DNA from: Candidatus Atribacteria bacterium
Lineage (GTDB): Bacteria; Atribacterota; Phoenicimicrobiia; Phoenicimicrobiales; Phoenicimicrobiaceae
Assembly (NCBI GenBank): GCA_003513845.1
Contig: DOTB01000042.1
Span: forward strand, 1-36,054
Direction: 5' to 3'
Length of the DNA: 36,054 nucleotides
Part shown: positions 23,644-32,288 of the stretch, piece after piece
How the letters are laid out: each line of letters starts with the position of its first letter
How positions within the stretch are numbered: the stretch's first letter is position 1
Program-made: the position numbers and the translations under genes
The notes under the pieces: model-generated
Database searches by the model: none
Told to the model about the DNA's origin: nothing
What the model saw: the letters and a program-made list of their open reading frames with translations, nothing else

Positions 23644-25590
23644 ATGAAAAGGCAGATCAAAGTACTACCGTTTTTACTTACCCTGGTTTTAGTTTTCGGT
23701 CTGTTTTTCTCGCCTGTTTTAGCTGCAGAAACTACAACCATCACAATTCTACAAACTTCAGACCTACATGGACGTATTTACCCACATGATTATGCTACCG
23801 ATTCAGTAGACGATGATACTGGATTGGCAAAAATTTCCACTTTAGTAAAACAAGAAAGAACAAAAGATCCAAATGCAATTCTAATAGATTGCGGAGATAC
23901 AGTACAGGATAACAGTGCAGAATTGTTTAATGATCTACCTGTTCACCCAATGATTGATTGCTTAAACACCCTTAATTACGATGTATGGGTCATTGGAAAT
24001 CATGAATTCAATTTTGAGAAATCTTTTTTGGAAAAGAATGTAGACACTTTTAAGGGAAGTGTTCTATCTGCTAATATCTTAAAAACTGATGGAACTTATT
24101 TTGTTAAACCTTACGAAATTTTTGAAGTTAATGACGTGCGGGTTGCCATCGTAGGTATGATTCCACCTCACGTTACTCAATGGGAAGCGAGTGCTCCAGA
24201 ACATTTTGAAGGCTTAACTTTCCCTGGCACATTAGAGCAATCTAAAAAAGTTATTGCAGAACTTGAGGGTAGATATGATGTCTTAATTGGAGCATTCCAT
24301 TTAGGTCCAGAAGGAGAACATGGTTATGAAGGCTCAATAGAAATCGCCGAAGCCTGTCCGGAGTATTCAGTTATTTTCTGCGGACATTCCCATTCAAAAT
24401 ATAATGAAGTGGTAAATGGAGTTCATTTAATTGAGCCAGGAAAGTGGGGATGGGCGTTAGCCAAAGCAGTAATCAAAATGGAAAAAGTGGGAGATAAATG
24501 GGAAGTAGCTGAAGTAATTACTGAAAATCTGGAAACTAAAAAAATAGAACCTGACCCGGAAATTTTGGAAAAATTCAAATTTGTCCATGATCAATCAATT
24601 GCCAATGCTAACGTTGTGGTAGGAGAAATTACCGAAGATTTTATTGCCTCTCCTGATTATATCACCGGCGATGCCAAGATAACTACTATGCCTACTGCTC
24701 AGTTAGAGGATACTGCAGTAATTGACTTAATTAATGAAGTTCAGAAATTCTATGCTGATGCAGATGTTTCATCAGCGGCACTATTTAACTTTGGTGCAAA
24801 TTTGAAAAAGGGACCTTTCCGCAAGAAAGATGTAGCTTTCATTTATAAGTACGATAATACTTTAGTAGGAACAAAGATTACTGGTGCAAACCTGAAAAAG
24901 TATATGGAATGGTCAGCCAGTTATTACAATACCTGGAAAGAGGGAGATGTCACTATTAGTTTCAATCCCAAAATTCGCGGATATAACTATGATATGTTCT
25001 CCGGGATGACTTACGAAATAAATCTTTCCAAACCAGCAGGGGAACGGGTAGAAAATATACTCATAAATGGTCTGCCGCTTGTTGATAATAATATTTATCG
25101 TCTAGCAGTAAATAATTATCGTTTTGGAACATTGTTGGGATTAGGATTGGTAACTATGGAGGATAGATATTATGATTCCTACGAGATTATGCAGGATGCC
25201 GGCAGAGTTCGGGACTTAATCATTAAATATGTCCAGGAGGAGAAAGGCGGGGTATTAGCTCCCACAGTCGATAATAACTGGAAGATAACTGGAGTTGACC
25301 TTGAATCTCCTTTTAAAGAAGTCATTTTTGATATGGTAAGAAGAGGGGAATTGAAGATTCCTACTTCTGAAGATGGCAGGACACTGAATGTAAAAGCGCT
25401 TAATGTTTATGAACTTATCGAAGAAGGAAAATTGAAGGTTCCTACATATGTAGTACAAAAAGGGGATAACTTATGGGCAATTTCTCAAAAGTATGGCCTT
25501 ACCTGGGAAGAATTAGGCGAGTTTAATAGGTTAGAAAATCCCAGATTAATTATCCCCGGCCAGATTATTTTAATTCCTGCTCTACCGTAA
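23644..25590 (+). CDS. Secreted 5'-nucleotidase/cyclic phosphodiesterase with C-terminal LysM
   Basis: UshA/CpdB-type metallophosphoesterase that hydrolyses nucleotides outside the cytoplasm. Signal peptide at about 1-27 (LTLVLVFGLFFSPVLA). Metal ligands are visible in QTSDLHG, DCGDTVQ, GNHEFNF, GAFHLG and FCGHSHSKY. The 5'-nucleotidase C-terminal domain spans about 330-530, with FNFGANLKKGPFRKKDV and GTKITGANLKKYMEWS. The last 49 residues form one LysM domain (YVVQKGDNLWAISQKYGLTW, LIIPGQIILIPAL), which should hold the enzyme on peptidoglycan. Before it, an ELKIPT / KLKVPT segment appears twice. GGAGGA precedes the ATG. It is probably a single-gene unit, followed by a strong terminator. Confidence 0.93.
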   Translation: MKRQIKVLPFLLTLVLVFGLFFSPVLAAETTTITILQTSDLHGRIYPHDYATDSVDDDTGLAKISTLVKQERTKDPNAILIDCGDTVQDNSAELFNDLPVHPMIDCLNTLNYDVWVIGNHEFNFEKSFLEKNVDTFKGSVLSANILKTDGTYFVKPYEIFEVNDVRVAIVGMIPPHVTQWEASAPEHFEGLTFPGTLEQSKKVIAELEGRYDVLIGAFHLGPEGEHGYEGSIEIAEACPEYSVIFCGHSHSKYNEVVNGVHLIEPGKWGWALAKAVIKMEKVGDKWEVAEVITENLETKKIEPDPEILEKFKFVHDQSIANANVVVGEITEDFIASPDYITGDAKITTMPTAQLEDTAVIDLINEVQKFYADADVSSAALFNFGANLKKGPFRKKDVAFIYKYDNTLVGTKITGANLKKYMEWSASYYNTWKEGDVTISFNPKIRGYNYDMFSGMTYEINLSKPAGERVENILINGLPLVDNNIYRLAVNNYRFGTLLGLGLVTMEDRYYDSYEIMQDAGRVRDLIIKYVQEEKGGVLAPTVDNNWKITGVDLESPFKEVIFDMVRRGELKIPTSEDGRTLNVKALNVYELIEEGKLKVPTYVVQKGDNLWAISQKYGLTWEELGEFNRLENPRLIIPGQIILIPALP

Positions 25591-25608
25591 AAAATGAAGA
25601 TTTAGCTA

Positions 25609-25658
25609 ATTCAAAAACCCTATCGTCAATAATTACAATGGCGGTAGGGTTTTTGAAT
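25609..25658. terminator. Strong Rho-independent terminator
   Basis: TTCAAAAACCCTATCG pairs with CGGTAGGGTTTTTGAA around a loop of about 15 bases; T-rich and A-rich flanks let it work in both directions. It separates the nucleotidase from the DUF2207 operon. Confidence 0.85.
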
Positions 25659-25702
25659 AAATAATGGAGAAAATTTATTAATATGTTGATTCAGGAAAGG
25701 AG

Positions 25703-27511
25703 GTGAGAAAAGTAAAATTTAATAAAATTGTAATAGGTTTTTCATTATTAATTATTGTATTGTTTCTTTTGACTATTTTATCCGGATACGCGGAGCGGAG
25801 TTTTAAAATAACTGATTATCAAGCTCAGGCGAAGATATTAGAAAATGGTGATATTCAGATAAGCGAAATTTTTGAGTATGATTTTGATGGCGATTTTAAT
25901 GGCATAATAAGAACTATAGGAATTAAAGGGTCAGATGGATTAAAGTATTTCAAGGCTTCCGAATATTTCCCTGAAGATAGAGAATTAGAATATACTCAAA
26001 GTATCAATGCAGATATGGTAACTTATAAAATTTATGATAAATCCAGCAATGAAAGAAAATTATTTTTACTGGAATACCAGTTAAAAAATGTTACAACTTT
26101 ATACAATGACACCGCAGAATTTTACTGGAAATTTTTTGATGAGTCCAATACTTCCCCCATTAGCCATATTAAAATAGAAATAGAGCTCCCATCTGCAGCA
26201 ACAGTCTCGCCGGAAGAACTAAAAGTGTTTGGACATGGCCCCTTGGATGGGAAAGTATCTATCCAAGAAGACGGAAAAATAGTATATGAAGTTTTCGGAT
26301 TATCTTCTGGAGAAATGGTCGAGGCAAGAATCTTATTTCCCACCAGCATGATTCCTGATAGCAGTAAAATAATTAACCAGAATAAATTTGCAGAAATAAT
26401 GAAAGAGGAATTAGGATGGGCTAAAAAGGCAGACCGAGAGAGAAATTTCAATATTATTGCTATTTTATTGATTCCCCTGGTAATATTATTTAATATATTC
26501 CTGGCCATTCATCTTTATTTTAAATATGATAAAGAACTCAAGCCCGAATTTGAAATGGATTATTACCGTGAATTACCTCAGGATATTACGCCCGCTGTTT
26601 TAAGTAAATTAATGAGTATTCAGGGTGTGGGCAGTAAAGACATTATGGCAACTTTGATGGATTTGGTTCGCAAAAAATATTTAAAGATTGAAGAGATTCC
26701 CACCCGAAGAAAGAAAGATTATAAATTTATATTAATTGAAAAAAGTGATACTACTAATTTAAAAGAACATGAATCATATTTAATCCACTGGCTTTTTTAT
26801 TCTATCGGCAATGGAACAAGCATAACTTTAAAAGAGATAAAGAACTATGCCAGGGCATCAAGAACCCATAGTAGTTTTAGGTACAATTATAATAAATGGG
26901 TAAAAAAAGTGGAAGAGGAATTTAAAAAGTATAATTATTTCGGCGAATCTAAAGAAGGGTTGAAAACCGCAGTCAAGATAGTTTTAATGGAATTTGCCGG
27001 AGTATTTTTATTGTTTGCCCTGGGAGCCCTGCTAAAAGTGCAGCTGTTCATGATTATACCCCTATTGTTTGCTGTCATCTTCACTGGTTTTGGGGTGACA
27101 GCCTATGGTGCGTTGATAAGAAAAAAGACTCAAACGGGAGTTAATGAATATAGCAAATGGAGGGCATTTAAACAATTCTTATTACATTTTAGCAATATGA
27201 AGGATTACGAAATCCCTTCTATAATAGTCTGGGAACACTATCTGGTTTACGCTATCTCGCTGGGAGTGGCAGAAAAAGTAATTTCAAAATTAAAAATAGT
27301 CTTAAGTAATCAAGATATTTCTTTAAGGAATTCTACCTACTTATATTATATGACTGATAGAAGTGGACGGTTGAATAATAGGATGTTCAGGTCTTTTAAT
27401 ACAGTATTTAGTTCTGCTTTTGCCAGCACAAGTTCTTCCACTGGTTCCGGTGGCGGATTCTCCTCCGGAGGCGGAGGAGGAGGCGGAGGCGGAGGAGCCG
27501 GTGCCTTTTAG
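25703..27511 (+). CDS. DUF2207 membrane protein with glycine-rich tail
   Basis: Signal/anchor helix at about 8-30 (IVIGFSLLIIVLFLLTILSG). The extracytoplasmic DUF2207 domain follows (about 32-240; DYQAQAKILENGDIQISEIF, FNGIIRTIGI), then a helix near 250-272, a cytoplasmic domain (ELPQDITPAVLSKLM, MATLMDLVRKKYLKI), two helices near 430-475, and a final Gly/Ser run (GGGFSSGGGGGGGGGGAGAF) typical of the family. Function is unknown; these proteins regularly sit next to LemA, as here. The GTG at 25703 overlaps its AGGAGG, so spacing is abnormal; a seven-codon frame ATG...TGA (25683-25706) ends on it and may provide coupling, or the true start may be a rare codon downstream. Confidence 0.88.
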   Translation: MRKVKFNKIVIGFSLLIIVLFLLTILSGYAERSFKITDYQAQAKILENGDIQISEIFEYDFDGDFNGIIRTIGIKGSDGLKYFKASEYFPEDRELEYTQSINADMVTYKIYDKSSNERKLFLLEYQLKNVTTLYNDTAEFYWKFFDESNTSPISHIKIEIELPSAATVSPEELKVFGHGPLDGKVSIQEDGKIVYEVFGLSSGEMVEARILFPTSMIPDSSKIINQNKFAEIMKEELGWAKKADRERNFNIIAILLIPLVILFNIFLAIHLYFKYDKELKPEFEMDYYRELPQDITPAVLSKLMSIQGVGSKDIMATLMDLVRKKYLKIEEIPTRRKKDYKFILIEKSDTTNLKEHESYLIHWLFYSIGNGTSITLKEIKNYARASRTHSSFRYNYNKWVKKVEEEFKKYNYFGESKEGLKTAVKIVLMEFAGVFLLFALGALLKVQLFMIIPLLFAVIFTGFGVTAYGALIRKKTQTGVNEYSKWRAFKQFLLHFSNMKDYEIPSIIVWEHYLVYAISLGVAEKVISKLKIVLSNQDISLRNSTYLYYMTDRSGRLNNRMFRSFNTVFSSAFASTSSSTGSGGGFSSGGGGGGGGGGAGAF

Positions 27512-27547
27512 ATTTTTTTCTATTAATTAAAAAAGGAGTACTTTATT

Positions 27548-28090
27548 ATGAATATGGGACTAATTATTATCATTTTGATAGTGATGTGGGGAATTTTGAC
27601 TTACAATAAACTAATAACTTTAAGAGGGAGAGTAGATAATTCTTGGGCACAGATAGATGTTCAACTAAAGAGAAGATTTAATCTAATTCCTAATCTGGTA
27701 AATACTGTAAAAGGATATGCTAAACACGAAGAGGAAACACTGGAACATATAACTGCCTCTCGGACCAAATATTTATCAGCAAAAACACCAGAAGAAAAAT
27801 TGGGGGCAAATTCAGAGTTGACCGGAGCCTTGACTAGGCTTTTTGCGGTCGCTGAGAATTATCCAGATTTGAAAGCAAGTGCAAATTTTTTGGATTTACA
27901 AAAACAACTGAAAGATACTGAGGATAAGATAAGCTACTCAAGACAATTCTATAATGATACTGCTATGAAATATAATATATCAATTGTTCAAGTACCAACT
28001 TCAATAATTGCTAATCTGTTTGGTTTCAAGAGCAGACCTTACTTCAAAACAGAGGGAGAAGAGAGAGAAAATATAGAAGTAAAATTCTAA
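27548..28090 (+). CDS. lemA: LemA family protein
   Basis: A short N-terminal membrane helix (GLIIIILIVMWGILTYNKL) with the body in helical bundles. RVDNSWAQIDVQLKRRFNLI and PNLVNTVKGYAKHEEETLEH is the LemA signature; AVAENYPDLKASANFLDLQ and YNDTAMKYN follow. 180 residues is normal. It pairs with DUF2207 across many bacteria, probably as a membrane complex of unknown role. AAAGGAG lies before the ATG. Confidence 0.95.
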   Translation: MNMGLIIIILIVMWGILTYNKLITLRGRVDNSWAQIDVQLKRRFNLIPNLVNTVKGYAKHEEETLEHITASRTKYLSAKTPEEKLGANSELTGALTRLFAVAENYPDLKASANFLDLQKQLKDTEDKISYSRQFYNDTAMKYNISIVQVPTSIIANLFGFKSRPYFKTEGEERENIEVKF

Positions 28091-28099
28091 TAATGAATT

Positions 28100-29356
28100 A
28101 TGGGAGATATACACGAATTAATTAAAAAAAATAATCAGATAAAAAAGTTTTGTCTGTATGGATTTTTAAAAAATTTAAAGTTTTTTGAACCCTACTTGTA
28201 TATTTATCTTATACAGGTGGTGAACCTTAATCTATTTCAGATAGGAACTTTGTTTTCTATTAGAGGGATAATTATCTACCTATTTGAGGTGCCCTCTGGA
28301 ATATTTGCTGACCAATATGGAAAAAAGACCGAGTTAATGATATGTTTTATCTTTTATATTGCTTCTTTTTTCTTCTTTTTTCTGGGAGGAAGCTATTTCA
28401 TTATGGCTGTAGCAATGGTCTTATTTGGTTTGGGGGAGGCCTTCAGGTCAGGTACACACAAAGCAATGATTTATTCCTATTTGGAGCAGAAGAGCTGGTT
28501 CAAGCACAAGACTTTTGTCTATGGCCGTACCCGTTCTTTTTCCTTAATCGGGTCATCTTTATCTGCTTTTGCTTCAATTATATTAATTATTAGATTACCG
28601 AAGATGCAATCAATATTTTTATTTAGCATTATCCCTTATATTCTTGATTTTATCTTAATCTGGTCTTATCCTGATACCCTGAACGAACCAGTAGAAACTA
28701 CTATCAGTATAAAAAAATTTTTTTCTTATAGTATTAAACAATTGAAAAATATTTTCGCCAACAAGCTTCTCAGAAAAGTAGTAATAAGCTCTTCTCTCTT
28801 TGATGCCATCTTTAAGGTTTTAAAAGATTACATTCAGCCTATATTAAAGGATATTATTTTAGTTTCCGGAATTTATGTAGTAGCTTCGATGGAGGCAGTT
28901 ACTCAATTGAAAATAATTTTGGGACTTATTTATGGAGTGATATATATCTTTAGTTCGTGGGTTTCTCGAAACGTTTATAGATTAAATTTAAAATTTAAAT
29001 CTGATAAATTGATGGATGTAAGTTTTGATATTTTGGGTATAGTATTTTTTATTATGTTTTTTGCTGTTAAAACTAAAATTATGTTAGTGGTTATCTTACT
29101 TTATTTTTTTCTTTATCTTTTGAAAGATGGAAGACGCCCCCTGGTAGTAGACGTCTTTGGTGATTGCATGAACAAGAATGAACGAGCGACTGTATTATCA
29201 ATTGATAGCCAGCTCTCCTCACTCTTTATGATAATATTAGCCCCCTTATTTGGTTATATTGCAGATAGGTTCAGTGTTGCTAATTTGTTTCTGGTAATCG
29301 GGCTATCGATATTAATTTTAAATAGATTTTTAAGAGTGGAAAGAATTTCTCCTTGA
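28100..29356 (+). CDS. MFS transporter
   Basis: About 12 membrane helices in 418 residues. The loop-2/3 motif is EVPSGIFADQYGKKTELM, and AEAFRSGTHKAMIYS-like residues (GLGEAFRSGTHKAMIYSYLE in the protein) follow, a pattern seen in a poorly studied MFS subgroup in Firmicutes and candidate phyla. A corresponding element in the second half is NKNERATVLSIDSQLSSL. It begins 9 bases after lemA without an obvious Shine-Dalgarno, so reinitiation from lemA is likely. Substrate unknown. Confidence 0.9.
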   Translation: MGDIHELIKKNNQIKKFCLYGFLKNLKFFEPYLYIYLIQVVNLNLFQIGTLFSIRGIIIYLFEVPSGIFADQYGKKTELMICFIFYIASFFFFFLGGSYFIMAVAMVLFGLGEAFRSGTHKAMIYSYLEQKSWFKHKTFVYGRTRSFSLIGSSLSAFASIILIIRLPKMQSIFLFSIIPYILDFILIWSYPDTLNEPVETTISIKKFFSYSIKQLKNIFANKLLRKVVISSSLFDAIFKVLKDYIQPILKDIILVSGIYVVASMEAVTQLKIILGLIYGVIYIFSSWVSRNVYRLNLKFKSDKLMDVSFDILGIVFFIMFFAVKTKIMLVVILLYFFLYLLKDGRRPLVVDVFGDCMNKNERATVLSIDSQLSSLFMIILAPLFGYIADRFSVANLFLVIGLSILILNRFLRVERISP

Positions 29357-29482
29357 TTATCCCATATAATATATTATAATTAAATTAGATAGGAGATAAT
29401 AATTAATAGAAAAACAATAAAATACTTATTACTGCCATCCGGAATTTTAAAAATATTTTAAAATGAAAGGAGGCTATAAATA

Positions 29483-29779
29483 ATGAAAGAAGAGGAATTC
29501 TATCAAAAAGAATTAAACTTAATTAAGGAAAAATTGAGCGAGACAAAGGAAAAGATAAATATAAATCGACAGGAAGTAAAAAATTTAAGAGATAAGAGAG
29601 AAACGCTATTAGTAGATATAGTTTTAGGAGCAGGAGATGAAAAAGATAATTTGAAGAAGATCGAAAAACTCCGACATCAAATTGAAAAATTAGAAGATGA
29701 ATTTAAAGACCTGAAGATTGTTATTAAAGGTTTGGAATTAAGGGAAAAGATATTTGAATCAATAATTAAGGAAAAATAG
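29483..29779 (+). CDS. Small coiled-coil protein
   Basis: 98 residues, nearly all charged heptad-type helix: a first coil (LNLIKEKLSETKEKININRQ onwards), a short break near VDIVLGAGDEKDN, then a second coil (LRHQIEKLEDEFKDLKIVIK). This would fold as a helical hairpin. GAAAGGAGG before the ATG supports expression. I do not recognise a family, and it contains no cysteine or signal peptide. It stands alone between the MFS and HD genes. Confidence 0.7.
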   Translation: MKEEEFYQKELNLIKEKLSETKEKININRQEVKNLRDKRETLLVDIVLGAGDEKDNLKKIEKLRHQIEKLEDEFKDLKIVIKGLELREKIFESIIKEK

Positions 29780-29858
29780 AAAGTTTTTAATATTTTTTCA
29801 CAGGAACCTTTATTGTATAATATTGGTTATTTTCTGAATAAGAACCCTCTAACTTTCT

Positions 29859-29887
29859 TTGACAGGATAATAGAAAATTGCTAATAT
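29859..29887 (+). promoter_or_regulatory. Promoter of the HD-domain gene
   Basis: A perfect TTGACA (29859-29864), 17-base spacer and TAATAT (29882-29887). Transcription would start near 29894, giving a leader that fits the ATG at 29936. Confidence 0.6.
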
Positions 29888-29935
29888 CAATCAAAAAATA
29901 TGAATAAAAGAACAATACAAGCAGGAGGAAACAAA

Positions 29936-30517
29936 ATGAGTTCAAAAGTCCCAACTCGAGAAGAAGCCTATCAATTACTTACTGAATATAACAAGAGTGA
30001 TAGTTTGATAAAACATGCCTTAGCCGTGGAAGGGGTTATGCGCTATTTTGCCCGTAAAAGAGGAGAAGATGAAGAAAAATGGGGGATTATAGGACTGGTT
30101 CATGACCTTGACTATGAGAAATTTCCCGAAGAACATTGCCATAAAAGCGGGGAAATACTGAAAGAAAAGGGTTGGCCTGATGAATATATTCGGGCAGTAG
30201 TAAGTCATGGCTGGGGGATATGTTCAGAAGTAGAGCCGCAAACAGAATTAGAAAAAATCCTTTTTGCAATCGATGAGCTTACTGGACTAGTGGTAACTAC
30301 TGCTTTGGTTAGACCTTCCAAAAGCGTGATGGATGTGAAAGTAAAATCAGTAAAAAAGAAATGGAACGATAAAAGGTTTGCTGCCGGGGTAGATAGGTCT
30401 ATTATTGAAAAGGGAGCGGAGATGTTAGGGATAGATTTATCTAACCTTATTGCTGATACAATAGCCGGGATGCAGGAAGTGGCTGAAGCCATCGGCTTAA
30501 AAGGAGTACAAGTTTAG
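29936..30517 (+). CDS. HD (HDIG) domain hydrolase-like protein
   Basis: HD-superfamily metal-dependent phosphohydrolase fold: first His in LIKHALAVEGVM, the HD pair in GLVHDLDYEKFP, then HCHKSGEILKEKGWPDEYIRAVVSHG supplying further ligands, and a conserved FAIDELTGLVVTTALVRPSK. This is the widespread stand-alone HDIG type of unknown substrate. The ATG at 29936 has GGAGGAA eight bases upstream; an in-frame ATG 36 bases earlier lies almost at the predicted transcription start. Length from the chosen start is 193 residues. Confidence 0.92.
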   Translation: MSSKVPTREEAYQLLTEYNKSDSLIKHALAVEGVMRYFARKRGEDEEKWGIIGLVHDLDYEKFPEEHCHKSGEILKEKGWPDEYIRAVVSHGWGICSEVEPQTELEKILFAIDELTGLVVTTALVRPSKSVMDVKVKSVKKKWNDKRFAAGVDRSIIEKGAEMLGIDLSNLIADTIAGMQEVAEAIGLKGVQV

Positions 30518-30624
30518 AAAGCGAAGAATTAACTTGCTTAGAATAATTTTTTAATGAAAATAAAGAAGAAAATTTTAAACTAGTAAGAAATGATGGTAAC
30601 CCAAAGAGTAAACAAAATGGTAAT

Positions 30625-30648
30625 GTAAGGACACAATGTATCGTGCCC
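30625..30648. repeat. Degenerate dispersed palindrome
   Basis: GGACACAATGTATCGTGCCC has arms of nine with two mismatches. The same family (GGGCATGAT, ATCGTGCTC) occurs at 34821-34840. Confidence 0.5.
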
Positions 30649-30679
30649 AAAAGAGGTGTTAGGCAATAAAAGTTGGAAA

Positions 30680-30726
30680 ATTTAAATAAATAGGGCAGAG
30701 AAAAACTCTGTCCTATTTATTTAAAT
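30680..30726. terminator. Long hairpin just upstream of the GNAT gene
   Basis: ATTTAAATAAATAGGGCAGAG pairs, with one G-T, to CTCTGTCCTATTTATTTAAAT around an AAAAA loop, a stem of about 21 bp. It ends 23 bases before the next start codon, so it acts as a terminator for the HD gene, a leader hairpin of the next gene, or both. Confidence 0.65.
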
Positions 30727-30749
30727 GTAGATTATCAGGAGGAATAAAA

Positions 30750-31244
30750 ATGGAAAAATCTGAAGAAATTAATTTGAATATTCGAAAGGCTTCCATTGAT
30801 GATGTCCCCTTAATTCTTAAATTTATAAAAGAACTCTCCGTATATGAAAAGATGTCTGAAGAGGTGATTGCCACTGAAGACACTCTACGAGAAACCCTCT
30901 TTGGAGATAAATCATATGCTGAAGTACTTATAGCAGAAATTAAGGGAGAGCCCGTGGGTTATGCTTTATACTTCTATAACTTTTCTACTTTTGTGGGGCG
31001 ACCTGGACTTTATGTAGAAGATGTATATGTTTCTGAAGAATATCGAGGACAAGGAATCGGCACTGCATTATTTAAATACTGTGCTCGTATTGCCAAAGAA
31101 AATAAATGTGTTAGAATGGAATGGCTTGTTTTAAAATGGAATCCTGCTCGAAAGTTTTATGAGAATATGGGGGCAAGACCTCTGGATGGGTGGGTAGTTT
31201 ATCGTTTAACTGGTGATGCATTAGACAAAATGGCAGAATTATAA
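30750..31244 (+). CDS. GNAT acetyltransferase, SSAT-like
   Basis: N-acetyltransferase with NIRKASIDDVPLILKFIKEL at the start, EVLIAEIKGEPVGYALYF, acetyl-CoA loop YVEDVYVSEEYRGQGIGTAL, and CVRMEWLVLKWNPARKFYENMGA. The latter segment, with its Trp-x-Val-Leu-x-Trp-Asn pattern, matches diamine/spermidine acetyltransferases, so a polyamine or other primary amine is a plausible substrate. Length 164 is normal. CAGGAGGA precedes the ATG. Confidence 0.92.
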   Translation: MEKSEEINLNIRKASIDDVPLILKFIKELSVYEKMSEEVIATEDTLRETLFGDKSYAEVLIAEIKGEPVGYALYFYNFSTFVGRPGLYVEDVYVSEEYRGQGIGTALFKYCARIAKENKCVRMEWLVLKWNPARKFYENMGARPLDGWVVYRLTGDALDKMAEL

Positions 31245-31261
31245 TCACTAAATAATTTAGT

Positions 31262-31347
31262 GTCATTCCCGTATTTATTTAAAAAATATAGGACAGGCGT
31301 TCCCCTCTGTTTATGTAAATGTAGGGGCGTATTGCTGCTAATACGCC
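31262..31347. repeat. Intergenic repeats (GTCATTCCCG and GGCGTATT families)
   Basis: GTCATTCCCG (31262-31271) also occurs at 32447-32456. GGCGTATT and AATACGCC (31326-31333, 31340-31347) are the arms of the palindrome also found at 7841-7868. They lie between the convergent GNAT and EamA genes. Confidence 0.6.
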
Positions 31348-31352
31348 TTATT

Positions 31353-32288
31353 CTATTTCTTCTCCCCTCGAGGGAGAGGATAGGGGTGAGAGGGGGAACG
31401 GGAAGGAAAAATCTTATCCGCCTGGACAATTACCACCGAAAATACAACCATTAAAATTCCTGCAAATTTCCATCCCCAAAGAGTTTCTTTAAATATTAGA
31501 TAAGAAAGAATAACTGCAACTACTAATTCAAGAGTACTGATAATTCCCGCTCGGGATACCTCAATACCATAAGATATTCCAGTGATATAAAGTCCATAAG
31601 CTACCGCGGTAGAAATCACACCGAAAGAAGATATTAACAGCCATGCCTCAAAAGGTAAATTTTTTTGAAAAATTATTAAAGGATGAGAAAAAGGAAGGTA
31701 AAAAAGCAATCCAAATCCAAGCGCATAGATGATAATTGTTAACTGATGATATTTGTGGATGATAGCTTTACTGATAATAGTTACTAAAGAGAAAGTAAAC
31801 CCTGCTCCTAGACCCATCAAAACTCCGATTAAGTTTAATTTAAGAACAGTAGCTGAGCCCCCGGTTGCGGCGAAGAAACAGCCTCCCATACAAAGGAATA
31901 AAGCTACGGTTTTAATTGGAGTAAATAATTCTTTATAAAAAATTCTGGCCATAACAGCAATAAATATTGGAGCAGAATACAACAGGGTAACAGCAGTGGC
32001 AATAGTAGTTTTTTGAATGCAGCTAAAATAGAATAAATTAAAGAGTAATTGACTGAAAAGTCCCATTGATGCGAGATAAATAAGACCTTTCTTATCGATT
32101 ATTAGGCGTTTTTTATTGGTAAAAAAAACAAAGGAGAATAAGATTATAAAAGCAAAAAACAACCGCCAAAATACAATAGTTTGAAGAGATAAATTGTAAT
32201 TAAAAAGAGTTTGTACCTGTATTCCCACTGTTCCCCACAGAGTAGCGGCTGTAGCTACCATTAAGTAGCCCTTATTTTGTTTTTTCAA
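31353..32288 (-). CDS. EamA/DMT-type transporter with repeat-derived C-terminus
   Basis: Ten membrane helices in two EamA halves: GYLMVATAATLWGTVGIQ begins the first, and GVLMGLGAGFTFSLVTIISK the second. SSFGVISTAVAYGLYITGIS and GIISTLELVVAVILSYLIF are typical. The family moves metabolites such as amino acids, sugars or purines; substrate unknown. The start is TTG at 32288 with AAGGAT about 10 bases before it; an ATG nine codons later is an alternative. The last about 18 residues (FPSRSPSHPYPLPRGEKK) are the translation of a palindromic repeat (31361-31400), which indicates that the original stop was lost to the repeat. Confidence 0.9.
   Translation of the reverse strand: MKKQNKGYLMVATAATLWGTVGIQVQTLFNYNLSLQTIVFWRLFFAFIILFSFVFFTNKKRLIIDKKGLIYLASMGLFSQLLFNLFYFSCIQKTTIATAVTLLYSAPIFIAVMARIFYKELFTPIKTVALFLCMGGCFFAATGGSATVLKLNLIGVLMGLGAGFTFSLVTIISKAIIHKYHQLTIIIYALGFGLLFYLPFSHPLIIFQKNLPFEAWLLISSFGVISTAVAYGLYITGISYGIEVSRAGIISTLELVVAVILSYLIFKETLWGWKFAGILMVVFSVVIVQADKIFPSRSPSHPYPLPRGEKK

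Noticed and set aside
28342..28593. Second frame inside the MFS transporter gene
   Set aside because: Shadow of the transporter; Phe/Leu/Cys-rich translation without a start context.
29900..29935. Longer N-terminus for the HD-domain protein
   Set aside because: The upstream ATG is almost at the predicted transcription start and has no ribosome site, while the ATG at 29936 has a strong one.
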